A stretch of DNA of 64,000 nt, from contig CAWIIO010000007.1 of NCBI GenBank assembly GCA_963836265.1, positions 156,746 to 220,745 of the forward strand, given 5' to 3'. The stretch comes from CAIWHR01 sp963836265. Its GTDB lineage: Bacteria; Pseudomonadota; Gammaproteobacteria; Burkholderiales; Casimicrobiaceae. The first letter of the stretch is position 1; every line of letters begins with the position of its first letter. The notes below the pieces were generated by a model, which saw only the letters and a program-made list of their open reading frames with translations, did not search any database and was not told where the DNA came from. Positions 45,063 to 54,325 of this stretch are shown piece after piece. Both the position numbers and the translations under genes were made by a program.

Positions 45063-45837
45063 GACCAGCGCAACTGCGGCCGCAGCCAAGCCGCACGCCA
45101 GCAACCACCTCGACCTTCGCGCAACACGACATCGCACCTGGGGCGAGGACATCGAACACTTGCGAGAGCACCTCGGCATCGAAGAAGTGGTTGGTGCTCG
45201 GCGGTTCCTGGGGCAGTACGCTGGCCCTCGCGTACACGGAGGCATGCCCGGCCCGCGTCTCGGCGTTGGTCCTGTTCGGAGTCACGACGGGACGGCACAG
45301 CTGGGTCGACTGGACTTTTCGCGGCGGGCTGGCCCGCTTCTTCCCTCAGCAATGGCAGGCGCTCGTCGAAGCCTTGCCACCGGATCAGCGTGATGGCGAC
45401 ATCGTCGCGGCCTACGACCGCCAGCTCAACAAGCCCGACCCTGCCGTGCGGCAAGCAGCCGCGGAGGCGTGGTGCCTCTGGGAGTCCGCAACCCCTACAT
45501 GGCCACCGACCTCGGACCTGGAACGGCGGTTCGCGGACCCGCGGTTCGCGATGGCGTTCGCACGCATCGTCACGCACTACGCGCACCACGACCTGTGGCT
45601 GCAGGATGGCGCCCTGTTGAACGGAGCGAGTGCGCTGCGAGGCATCCCGGGCCTGCTGATCAACGGCCGTTTCGACTTCAGGCCCGTTTCGAGAACGCCT
45701 GGGTGCTGAAGCGAGCGTGGTCCCATGCGGAGCTCGTGGTCGTCGACGATGCCGGGCACACGGCGCGGCATTCCGGCATGGCACGAGAGATCGTGCGCGC
45801 TACGGACCGTTTCGCGCCGCTGGCCTCGAATGCCAGC
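45056..45837 (+). pseudogene. Proline iminopeptidase, N-terminally truncated and frameshifted
   Basis: Alpha/beta hydrolase of the proline iminopeptidase type (releases N-terminal proline). The sequence enters at LDQRNCGRS, changes frame twice, and shows the nucleophile elbow LVLGGSWGSTLALAYTEACP, then RFADPRFAMAFARIVTHYAHHDLW. A further frame change near 45685 leads to the C-terminal ELVVVDDAGHTARHSGMARE. The first 65 or so residues are absent, since this is where glpK stops. No stop codon separates it cleanly from the following gene in the same frame, probably another indel. This is the first gene of the error-rich part of the window. Position 45837 is an estimate. Confidence 0.85.
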
Positions 45838-47043
45838 GTGTTCAAGAGCTCCGTCCTGCTTTCGGTCGCCTTCTGGGTGGTGCTCCTGGGGGCACTTCGT
45901 GTCAGCATCGTGCCGCCGGAGTCGTGCGGGAAGAGCGACATGGCCTCGATCGACGCGGCCGCACGAGGCGCGGTCGCGTGGATCATGCGCAACCAGCACT
46001 CCGACGGCAGCTATACGTACCTCTACCTGCCGGACACGAACACCGTGCCGGACGAATACAACATCGTTCGCCACGCCGGGGTCACCCTGGCGCTCTACGA
46101 AGCGGCCGGCTACTACAAGGACCGCCAGATCCTGAGCGCTGCCGACGCGGGCATGGACTGGCTGACCGGCACACTCGTGCAGCGGCACGGTTGGAGCGCG
46201 CCGGTCATGGGCGACGAGGCCATCCTCGGCACCGCCGGACTGATGACCGTCGCCCTCGCGGAGCGGCGTCTGGTCACCGGCGACGAGCAATACGACGACC
46301 TCATGCGCTCGCTGGGGCGCTTCATGCTCGCCCTGCAGCACGATGACGGCAGCTTCGACGTGTCGTGGGGGCTGGACGGCGACATGCCCTTGGCGGGGAC
46401 GTCCCGCTACTACCCTGGCGAGGCGCTCTGGGCGCTGGCGTTGCTGGCGAAGGCGTTCCCAAACGAAGGCTGGGACACGGCCGCGCGCCTCGATCTCGAT
46501 TACCTCGTGACGAAGCGAGATCAAGCGGACGACATCTCCTTCCCGCCTCTGCTCGATCAGTGGCTCGCGTACGGGTTCGCCGAAATGGCGGACTGGGACC
46601 TCACAGATAGCCAGGTCGAGTACGCAGGCAGGCTGGCGGCTCGCTTCGGCTTGATGGCGCGAACGGAGGCCCAGCGCCAGGGAAGCTTCTACGGCCGCCT
46701 GTTTCACGGACCTGAAGCCAGGGGTGCAGGTTTCGGTACATGGGTAGAAGCGCTGGGGTCGATGTGGCGCCTCGCGGCGACAGACCCGCGCATGGCAGAC
46801 CAGGCCGCAAAGCTCAAGGAGAGGCTGATCTGCTCCGCCGGCATCCTGGCCGCGCGCCAGTATGATGCCGAAGACGCAAGCAAGACGGGCAGCCCCGGCC
46901 TGGCGGAGGGCGCCTGGATCCAGCGGGGCGAGACGCGCATGGACGACCAGCAACACTCACTTTCCGCACTCCTCTACACGCTTCGGGCCATGCAGGGCTC
47001 TGCTGAGCGCGTCGCGGCGACGCCGGTGTTGGCGGGACCATGA
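45838..47043 (+). CDS. Membrane-anchored alpha/alpha-toroid (six-hairpin-like) protein
   Basis: Protein of 401 residues from a GTG start, VFKSSVLLSVAFWVVLLGAL, whose first helix is a signal anchor. The rest has repeated helical hairpins with the pattern of terpenoid cyclase or glycosidase toroids: AVAWIMRNQHSDGSYTYLYL, RHAGVTLALYEAAGYYKD, ALQHDDGSFDVSW, YPGEALWALALLAKAFP. I see no catalytic DxDD or CxxC motif, so no reaction is assigned. The frame is intact for 1.2 kb, unlike most of this half. It overlaps the next gene by four bases (ATGA). Confidence 0.7.
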   Translation: MFKSSVLLSVAFWVVLLGALRVSIVPPESCGKSDMASIDAAARGAVAWIMRNQHSDGSYTYLYLPDTNTVPDEYNIVRHAGVTLALYEAAGYYKDRQILSAADAGMDWLTGTLVQRHGWSAPVMGDEAILGTAGLMTVALAERRLVTGDEQYDDLMRSLGRFMLALQHDDGSFDVSWGLDGDMPLAGTSRYYPGEALWALALLAKAFPNEGWDTAARLDLDYLVTKRDQADDISFPPLLDQWLAYGFAEMADWDLTDSQVEYAGRLAARFGLMARTEAQRQGSFYGRLFHGPEARGAGFGTWVEALGSMWRLAATDPRMADQAAKLKERLICSAGILAARQYDAEDASKTGSPGLAEGAWIQRGETRMDDQQHSLSALLYTLRAMQGSAERVAATPVLAGP

Positions 47044-47618
47044 CCGACTTCTCCCGCGTAGCCGTCGGCCTCTTTCTGGTGCTGAACGCGCCGGGAGCGC
47101 TGGGCGCATTCGCCGCCATCGCGCCCCGGGATGCGCAGGCGCGATTGCGACTCGTGGGCGGCGTGCTGGCGATCGCGCTCGGCGCATTGGTCGTCGCCGC
47201 GGTCCTCAGTGACCCCTTCCTGGACTGGCTCCACATATCACCGGAGACTTTTCAGGTCGCGGCAGGCATCGTCATGCTGACCCTGGGTCTGCGATTGCTC
47301 TTCTTTGGCGAAATGGGGCCGCCATCCGCGACTTCGCCCCTGCCAGGCGCGCTGTCCCTCGTCCTGGGTCCCGTGCTGATCGTGGCGATGCTGAGCTACA
47401 GCCCGCGCTTCGGCACCGGCACGTCGCTCGGCGCCGCGGTTCTCGCGGTCGTCGTCTCGGGCTGCCTGCTGACGGGCGCCGGATGGCTGTCGACCCGGAT
47501 CGGAAGCGCCGGGCGATCGGCTGTCGCCCGATTCAGCGGGGCGCTGATCGTCCTGCTCGCTATCCAGCTAATGGTGGACGGTATCCAGAGCGTCAGCCGG
47601 CCTCGAAGGTGGCGATGA
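47040..47618 (+). CDS. MarC-like integral membrane protein
   Basis: Protein of 192 residues with six hydrophobic segments, related to the MarC/UPF0056 family by layout: VAVGLFLVLNAPGALGAFAA near the N-terminus, a short loop with ISPETFQVAAGIVMLTLGLRLLFFG, and FSGALIVLLAIQLMVDGIQSV at the end. The usual MarC NPxG-type signature is replaced by NAPGA, so it is a diverged member. Translation is coupled to the upstream toroid gene. It is convergent with and slightly overlaps the endonuclease-fold gene. Function unknown. Confidence 0.75.
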   Translation: MTDFSRVAVGLFLVLNAPGALGAFAAIAPRDAQARLRLVGGVLAIALGALVVAAVLSDPFLDWLHISPETFQVAAGIVMLTLGLRLLFFGEMGPPSATSPLPGALSLVLGPVLIVAMLSYSPRFGTGTSLGAAVLAVVVSGCLLTGAGWLSTRIGSAGRSAVARFSGALIVLLAIQLMVDGIQSVSRPRRWR

Positions 47619-48577
47619 CGGCGCGTGGTCGGGCGGGACTTCGTCGGCCCGCAGGTTGGGGTTCTCAGCCACAGAGATCAGTCCGTCGGCAAAGTCCACG
47701 TCGCAGTCCACGGCGGGAAGGCGGCGGTGATTATCGGGTTGAACCGGCAGCAGGGTGTCCGAAGCGAAAATCTGGTCCAGCAGCTCCCCGACGCCGTTGT
47801 GAATGCGGGAGAAGTCGTGGCCCGCGGGCAGCAGAGGCGCGAGATTGAACAGACGTGCGTCGTCGCCCTTGTCCGGCCGGTCGAAGCCCCCGGTTTCGAT
47901 CTCGCTGCCGGGCGGGCCGGTGAGGATGAGCGAGGTCTGGGCCTGGGGCCCGTCGTTCATGTCACCGAGGACAATGAGCCGCACCTGGTCGTTCCCTCGA
48001 CCAGCTCGTTGGCGCGAATGCGTACGGTGACGGCCTCGGCTCAGCGGCGCATGAGAGCGAGCCCTGCCACCTCGGCCCGCTCCTGCTCGTTGGTTGGCGT
48101 GAAGCTGGTACCCCAGGGCCGCGGGAAGCTGAGCAGCTTCGACTTGAGGTGCGCCGTCATGACATCGATAGCGGTGCCGTCCTTCGTAACGCGGATCCTC
48201 AGGACGCCGCGGCCCATGCGGGTGTGCGGCAGGCCAGCGCCCATGCTGAAGACTGCGCCGGCCGGGAAGTCCGCCAGGTTCACCTCGTCGTCAAGCGTCA
48301 GTTTCGAGAGGAAAGCGACGCGAATACCGCGGGCGTCCGGGAACAGTGACACGGCCGCGTGAGCGTAGTCACCCATGAGCGCTGCCTGGAGGTCAGCGAT
48401 GGGCTCTTCGCCGCCAACCTCCTGCAGGGCGATGATGTCTGGGGCGTGCTTCTGGATCACGTCACTGAGCAGGGTGAGCTTGGCGGCATAAACGGCGAGG
48501 TCGTCCTCGCCGGCGTTGGGCTTGGGACGAAAGAAGTTCTCGACGTTCCAGGTCATGACCTTGAAGCTGGGCATCAC
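47593..48577 (-). CDS. Endonuclease/exonuclease/phosphatase family protein (frameshifted)
   Basis: Metal-dependent phosphoesterase fold. The N-terminal part is intact from 48577: FKVMTWNVENFFRPKPNAGE, then DIIALQEVGGEEPIADL with the metal-ligand Glu. A frame change after ERAEVAGLALMRR is followed by VLGDMNDGPQAQTSLIL (the GDxNxxP-type motif) and a second change near the end, where DHAPVIATFEAG closes the protein with the catalytic Asp-His. About 325 residues in all. The nucleotide or phospholipid substrate cannot be inferred. Frameshifts match those elsewhere in this half and are probably sequence errors. Confidence 0.85.
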
Positions 48578-48734
48578 ACGACCTCCACGGACGCAACGAG
48601 CGCCAGGATGCGCTAACGCTACGCGCGTCCGATGGAGTTTTCAATTCAACAATTTGTCAACGACGAGACAAAGAGTGCCCCTTCGCCTCCGAAGGCGCAG
48701 GGGTACTTAACTACTGCATTCGGACGCCCTGAAA

Positions 48735-49683
48735 TCAGGACACCGGTGTCTTCGAGCGCTCGGCCCAGATGCGGTCCATCTCGTCCAGGATCTCCTGGGG
48801 TTGGCCGTAAAGGTGCCGGTTGCGCGGCGCATTGCCCCCGTTGGCGCCAAAGTTGACGTTGGTCACGCCGCCGACCCGCGGTAAATGGATTTTCTGGTTC
48901 TTCTCGGGGTCGCGGATAACAGCCTTGGGCTCGCCGCCGTCGCGACAAGCTCGGCCTGCTCCATCATGTTGCGGCGCATCATGATCATGCCGCGGTCGCT
49001 TTCGCCCAGGTGCTCCTGGGTGCGGTCGGCGACCTGGCCCTGGCCGACCCAGGCGATGAAGTCCTGGTTCATGACGTGGCTGCCGATCCAGCGGCCCGTC
49101 TTCTCGTCCTTGTCGGCAGTACCAGTACGGGATCTTGTCCTGCTAGAAGGGCTCGTCGCCGGGAACGGGGTTGTTGAAGTCGGCGATGCTGAAGGTGTTG
49201 TCGTCGTCGATCGGCACGCGCCACTCGAAGAAGCCGGTGTACAGGGCGTTGGGCCAGAAGCAGACGCGGCCCGTCGTCCACAGCTCGTCGTCCTCCGTCG
49301 TGTCTTCGCGTACGCGGCGATAGACGAAGCCGTGCTCGAACTCGTCGAAGCCGAGCTTGAGGTGGGTGGGAGCGCGGTCGCCGCCGCCCTTCATCGCAGT
49401 GCTCCAGTTCGAGTGCAGCCACTCGAAGTGCACGGGGTCGATGCTGTTCTCCTGGCACTGCATCCAGTTGCAGGGAATGTAGGACATGATCACCTGCTTG
49501 TAGCCGTTGACGTGGTAGTAGTCCCAGTCGGGCACCAGCGGCGCGGGGTCCGGCCCCAGGTAAGCCCACAGGATGCCCGACTTGGGCTCGATCCTGTAGG
49601 CCTTGATCTTGATGCGGTCCTTGTAGTTCGCCTCCGGGTGGGCGACCTCCTCGAAGGGCTGGTCGATGCAGTTGCCCTCCTCC
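48735..49683 (-). pseudogene. Rieske-type aromatic-ring oxygenase, truncated and frameshifted
   Basis: Large-subunit-like oxygenase. The frame from about 49683 starts abruptly at NCIDQPFEEVAHPEANYKDR, followed by GILWAYLGPDPAPLVPDWDY, then the mononuclear iron region SIDPVHFEWLHSNWS and WTTGRVCFWPNALYTG. Several frame changes lead through MNQDFIAWVGQGQVADRTQE to the C-terminal DRIWAERSKTPVS and a TGA at 48735. The first part, with the CxH...CxxH Rieske cluster, is mostly missing because the sequence switches at about 49680 to an IS1182-type transposase on the other strand. The substrate is unknown. Confidence 0.85.
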
Positions 49684-50773
49684 TCTACGGCGCCTGCCGC
49701 GGCATTTACTCCTCGCGGCGGCTGCAGCAGGCCTGCGAGGACCACATTGCCTTCCGGTATCTCATGGCCGGGCTCCAGCCCGACTTCCACACGATCTGCG
49801 AGTTTCGCCAGCGTTTCCAGGCGGAGCTTGCAAGCCTGTTCAGCCAGGTACTGCAGATGTGCCGCCGGGCAGGCCTGGTGCGGCTGGGCCATGTCGCCAT
49901 CGACGGCACTAAGGTGCGGGCCAACGCCTCCAAGCACAAGGCGATGAGCTACGAGCGCCTCTTGAACAAGCGCAAATCCTACGAAGAGGAATCGCCAGCT
50001 GGTTCGAGCGGGCGAAGCGCGAGGACGCCGAAGAGGATGAGGCGTACGGGCCGGACGACGACGGCTGGAGCCTGCCCGAGGGCTGGGAAGAGACACTGAG
50101 GCGTGGGTGGTCGAGGACGCCCAGGCGCGCTTCGAGGAGGAGGCGAAGGAGAAGGTAGCACGGGCGGGCAAGGACCCGTCCGAGGCGAAAGTCCATCCCA
50201 AGGCCCAGGCCAACTTCACCGACCCCCATCGCGGATCATGCACACGCCGGACGGTTTCCAGCAGTGCTACAACGCCCAGGCGGCGGTGGACGCCGAGAGT
50301 CAGGTCATCGTCGCCCAAGAAGTGTCTCCGGCGCCGCCGGACGTGCAGCGTCTACGTCCCATGCTCGGGGCAATCATCAAAGAGAACCGGCGCATCCCTC
50401 GGGAGCTGAGCGCCGATGCCGGCTATGCCTCGGAAGCCAACTTCCAGGCGTTGGACGACGCCGGTATCTATGCCGTCATCGCCCTGCGGCGCTACCGGCG
50501 GGACGAACCGCCGGACGCGACCCCGCTCCCGCGCGTTCGAGCGGCCGTTGGCCGCAACGCAACCTGATGCGGGAGCTGTTAGCCACCCAGGACGGCAAAG
50601 CCATCTACAAGCTGAGGAAGCAGACCGTGGAGCCAGTCTTCGGCCAAATCAAGGCGGCGCGTGGCTTCCGCCAGTTCCTCCGGCGTGGCCTATCGGCGGT
50701 TGAGGCAGAGTGGAGTCTCATCTGCACCGCCCACAACCTGCTCAAGCTCGGCCAGGTGTGGGCGACAGGCTAA
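49676..50773 (+). pseudogene. IS1182-family transposase, 5'-truncated and frameshifted
   Basis: DDE transposase. Sequence enters at LLLYGACRGIYSSRRLQQAC, then FRYLMAGLQPDFHTICEFRQ with conserved N-terminal residues and GHVAIDGTKVRANASKHKAM with the first catalytic Asp. Two frame changes in the charged linker lead to IMHTPDGFQQCYNAQAAVDA, then ELSADAGYASEANFQAL with the second Asp, and a third change leads to YKLRKQTVEPVFGQIKAARG with the catalytic Glu and HNLLKLGQV at the end. About 60 N-terminal residues are missing. Not functional as it stands. Confidence 0.88.
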
Positions 50774-50865
50774 AGAAGGCCCGCCCTGACCAGGTTCCCC
50801 ACCCACCAATAACCCTCACCGCCCCGATAAGCCCTCTACCCCTGCTAAAACCGACAGGCTCCTAG
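49676..50865 (+). mobile_element. IS1182-family insertion sequence, left end missing
   Basis: Contains the transposase gene (49676-50773) and, after 77 bases, a right end reading CCGACAGGCTCCTAG at 50851-50865, directly abutting the ybeY stop codon. The same 15 bases form the end of the MITE-like element at 1721-2001. The matching left end is not found: the left part merges with a Rieske oxygenase gene. Element borders are therefore known only on the right. Confidence 0.7.
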
Positions 50866-51320
50866 TGGCCGTGGGCGTACTGGCCCTCGTAGCCAGCGCC
50901 GCCAGCAGCCTCTCCTCCGCCTCTCGCATCGCCGGCTCTTCCGCCTCGCCCAGCTCGTGGTCGTGGCCGAGGAGGTGTAGCAGGCCGTGCACCAGCAGGT
51001 GCGCGAACTGGCCCTCGACCGATCGCGACGCCGCGTTCGCCGTCCGCGCCTGCGCTCGACGAAGGGCACGAAACGATGACCTCACCCAGCGACGGCGCCT
51101 CGTCCGGCGCGTCGAGGAACGCCTCGCCCTCCTGCGCCGCGAACGAGAGCACGTCGGTCTCCTCGTCCTGGCCCCGATAGAGGCGGTTGAGGTCGCGCAC
51201 GGTGTCGCGTCGGCCAGCACGAGCTCGACCTCGACCTCCGGCGCCACCTTCTGCGATCGAGCACGTGGCGCGCGATGCGGCGCAGCTCACCGACGCGGCA
51301 GACGGCCGCGCATGCCGGGC
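50862..51320 (-). CDS. ybeY: Endoribonuclease YbeY (frameshifted)
   Basis: Metal-dependent RNase for 16S rRNA 3'-end maturation and ribosome quality control. LRRIARHVLD near the start, RLYRGQDEETDVLSFAAQEG with the conserved TDVLSF, then after a frame change SVEGQFAHLLVHGLLHLLGHDHELGEAEE, which is the zinc motif HGxLHLxGHDH, with the third His in place. The C-terminus EGQYAHGH ends in TAG that belongs to the adjacent IS end. The protein should be about 150 residues. The start is uncertain because of indels near 51320. It lies directly downstream of nuoN on the same strand. Confidence 0.88.
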   Translation of the reverse strand, partial: ARHARPSAASVSCAASRATCSIAEGGAGGRGRARAGRRDTVRDLNRLYRGQDEETDVLSFAAQEGEAFLDAPDEAPSLGEVIVSCPSSSAGADGERGVAIGRGPVRAPAGARPATPPRPRPRAGRGGRAGDARGGGEAAGGAGYEGQYAHGH

Positions 51321-51358
51321 AAGAACGTAACGGCGACGCATCGGGCCACGGGCGATGG

Positions 51359-52854
51359 CTACTGCGCGAAGACGGCGGCGGCGTCCTTGGCGGCGTGCAG
51401 CAGCGGCGACGGCACGACGCCGACGAAGATGATGCCTGCCGCGCGACCGCCAGCGCCAGCTTGAGCGCGCCGAGGTCGGCAGCGACTCCTCGCTGGCCGG
51501 CTCGCCCGGGAACATCATGCCGGCGACGCGCAGGTAGTAGAAGGCGGAGACGACGCTGTTGAGCACGGCGATGACGACCAGCCAGATCAGGTCGCCTGCA
51601 CGGCGGCGTTGAAGATGTAGAGCTTGGCGACGAAGCCGGCCGTCGGCGGGATGCCGGTCAGCGAGACGAGCGCGAAGCGCCAGCGCCCCGGCCAGCAGCG
51701 GCGAGCGCCGGACCAGGCCGGCGTAGTCGGCGATCTGGTCGCTGCCGGTGCGGTCCGAGATGGCGATGACGACGATGAAGGCGCCGAGGTTCGTCAGCGC
51801 GTAGGTGGCGAGGAAGAACAGCACGCCGCTGGCGCCGAGGTTGAGCCCGTTGTCCACGGCCGAGACCGCGGCCAAGCCCGACCATGAAGTTGCCGGCCTG
51901 CGCGATCGAGCTGTAGCCGAGCAGGCGCTTGATGTTGGTCTGCACGAGCGCGAAGACGTTGCCGACGGTCATCGAGATGGCGGCGACGATGGCGAAGATC
52001 AGCGACCAGTTGTCGCTGATACGGGGTCCGGCAGGCCCTCGAAGAAGATGCGCAGGACCACCGCGAAGGCGGCCGCCTTGCTCGCGACGCTGAGGAAGGC
52101 GGCGACCGGCGTCGGCGCGCCCTTCGTAGACGTCCGGCACCCACATCTGGAACGGCACGACCGCCATCTTGAAGCCGAGGCCGGCGATCAGGAGCACGGA
52201 CGCCAGCAGCAGCCCGGCGCGCATGTCGGCGCCGTGCGCGGCGATCGCGGTGGCGATGCTCAGCTCGCCGTCCGGCGCCACCAGCGCGTCGTGCCGGTGA
52301 GGCCGAAGAGGAACGCCATGCCGTAGAGGATCACGGCGGACGCGATCGCGCCGAGCAGCAGGTACTTCACGCCGGCCTCGGTCGAGCGCTCGTCGCGCTG
52401 CAGCGCGGCCATGATGTACTGCGTGATGCTCGTCAGCTCCAGCGCGACGAAGATCAGGATCAGGTCGCGGCTCTCGGCCAGCAGCATCATCGCCGCCGTG
52501 GCGAACAGCAGCAGCGCGTAGAACTCGGCCTGATAGCTGCCGAAGCGCCTCGCGTAGTCCTGCGAGGCGAGGATGACGGCCGCCGCGATGCCGGCGAAGA
52601 GGAAGGTGAAGAAGAAGCTGAAGTCGTCCAGGACGACCGAGTTCGCGAACGCGAAGCCGCTCTCGTCGCGCGAGAGCAGCGAGAGCGCCCAGAGCGGCCG
52701 CGAGCAGCGGCCCCAGCAGCGCGAACACCATGAGCGCCTTGCCGCGGGCGGCCGGGAAGGGCTTGCCGCGCGGCAGGAAGTCCCAGATCAGGATGAGCGC
52801 CGCAACGCTGGCCATCGCCAGGACGGGGCCGATGCGGTCGAGGTCGTCCAGCAT
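51359..52854 (-). CDS. nuoN: NADH-quinone oxidoreductase subunit N (frameshifted)
   Basis: Antiporter-like proton-pumping subunit of complex I. Starts MLDDLDRIGPVLAMASVAAL at 52854 and ends at the TAG at 51359 (HAAKDAAAVFAQ), about 495 residues. Visible segments: LTSITQYIMAALQRDERSTEAGVKY, FKMAVVPFQMWVPDVYEGAP with the conserved Lys-Trp, NIKRLLGYSSIAQAGNFMVG and LTGIPPTAGFVAKLYIF. At least six frame changes of one base are needed. About 14 hydrophobic segments. Last Nuo gene of the operon, nine bases after nuoM and followed by ybeY. Confidence 0.92.
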
Positions 52855-52862
52855 CGCTTTCC

Positions 52863-54316
52863 CTAACCCAGCGTCCTGCGAACGCCGTTCTCGATGCACG
52901 TCGACGATCGTCGCCGGGTAGATGCCGACGCCGATGATCACGGCGACCAGCGCCGCCATGCTGAGCTGCTCCCACCAGCGTCGTGTCGGGCAGTGGCCCA
53001 GCGCTCGCGGCGGCCCGAAGAACACCCGCTGCACCGTCCAGAGGATGTAGCCGGCCGAGAGCAGGATGCCGAAGACCGCGACGATCGTCGGCGCTTCGAA
53101 GCGCGTCGAAGCTGCCGAGGAAGACGAGCAGCTCGGCGACGAAGCCGGACATCGTCGGCAGGCCCAGCGAGGCCAGGCCGGCGATCACGAAGACCGTCGC
53201 CGCGATCGGCATGTAGTGCGCCAGGCCGCCGAGGTCGGCGATCTGGCGCGTGTGGGTGCGGTCGTAGACCAGGCCGACCATGACGAAGAGCAGGGCCGTG
53301 ATCGTGCCGTGGGTGAACATCTGCAGCGCCGCGCCGGTGAGGCCGACCTGGCCCAGCGCCGCGACGCCGAGCAGCACGTAGCCCATGTGGCTGACGCTGG
53401 AGTAGGCGATCAGGCGCTTGAGGTCGGTCTGGCGCACGTCATGACGGCGCCGTAGATCACGCTGACCGCCGCCAGGACGCGCGAGGTAGACGTCGAAGTT
53501 GTCGAACTGGTCCGGCAGGATGCCGACGAGGATGCGGATCAGGCCGTAGCCGCCCATCTTCAGCAGCACGCCGGCCAGGATCACGCTGACCGCGGTCGGC
53601 GCGTCGGTGTGCGCGTCCGGCAGCCAGGTGTGCAGCGGGAACACCGGCAGCTTGATCGCGAAGGCGGCGAGGATGAGGAAGAAGACGGCGTTGAGCGAGA
53701 TCGCCGCGCTGGTGATGTGCATCTGCGCCAGCTCCTCCATGTCGAAGGTGCCCGCCGAGAAGCCGAGCACGAGGAAGCCGACCAGCATCAGGGCGCTGCC
53801 GGAGAGCGTGTAGAGGACGAACTTCATCGCCGAGTACTCTTTGCGGCCCGTGCCCCAGATCGAGATCAGGAGGAACATCGGGACCAGCTCGAGCTCCCAG
53901 AACAGGAAGAAGAGGATCAGGTCCTGCGCCGCGAAGACGCCCATCACGGCGGTCTCGAGCACCAGCAGCCAGGCGAAGTACTCGCGCGGCCGCAGCTCGA
54001 CGTTCCAGGAGATCAGCGCCGCGACGACGAAGAGCAGCCCGGTCAGCAGCATCATCGTGGCGCTGAGGCCGTCGACGCCGACGAAGTACTGCACGTCGAA
54101 GCCGGCGTCCGCCGGCGTCGATCCAGGTCTGGCGCTCCGTGAACTGGAGGGCGCTGTCGAGCTGGTCGAAGCCGGCGTACATCGCCAGGGCCAGCGCCAG
54201 GTTGACGCGCGGCCACGATCGCGGCGATGTACCTTCGCGTTCGTCTCCTGCGCGCGCGGCAGCAGCATGACCGCGACGGCGCCGAGGAGGGGCAGGAAGA
54301 TGAGCAGCGAAAGCAA
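52863..54316 (-). CDS. nuoM: NADH-quinone oxidoreductase subunit M (frameshifted)
   Basis: Antiporter-like membrane subunit of complex I. Begins at a TTG (LSLLIFLPLLGAVAVMLLP) with GGAG upstream; the end is the TAG at 52863 after GVRRTLG. Large intact stretches cover WELELVPMFLLISIWGTGRKEYSAMKF with the key Glu, FPLHTWLPDAHTDAPTAVSV, RLIAYSSVSHMGYVLLG and GLPTMSGFVAELLVFLG. About five single-base indels break the frame (near 54230, 54115, 53490, 53440, 53100 and some later). The length is about 485 residues. Located between nuoL and nuoN, the standard order. Confidence 0.93.
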
Positions 54317-54325
54317 CAGCAGCTC

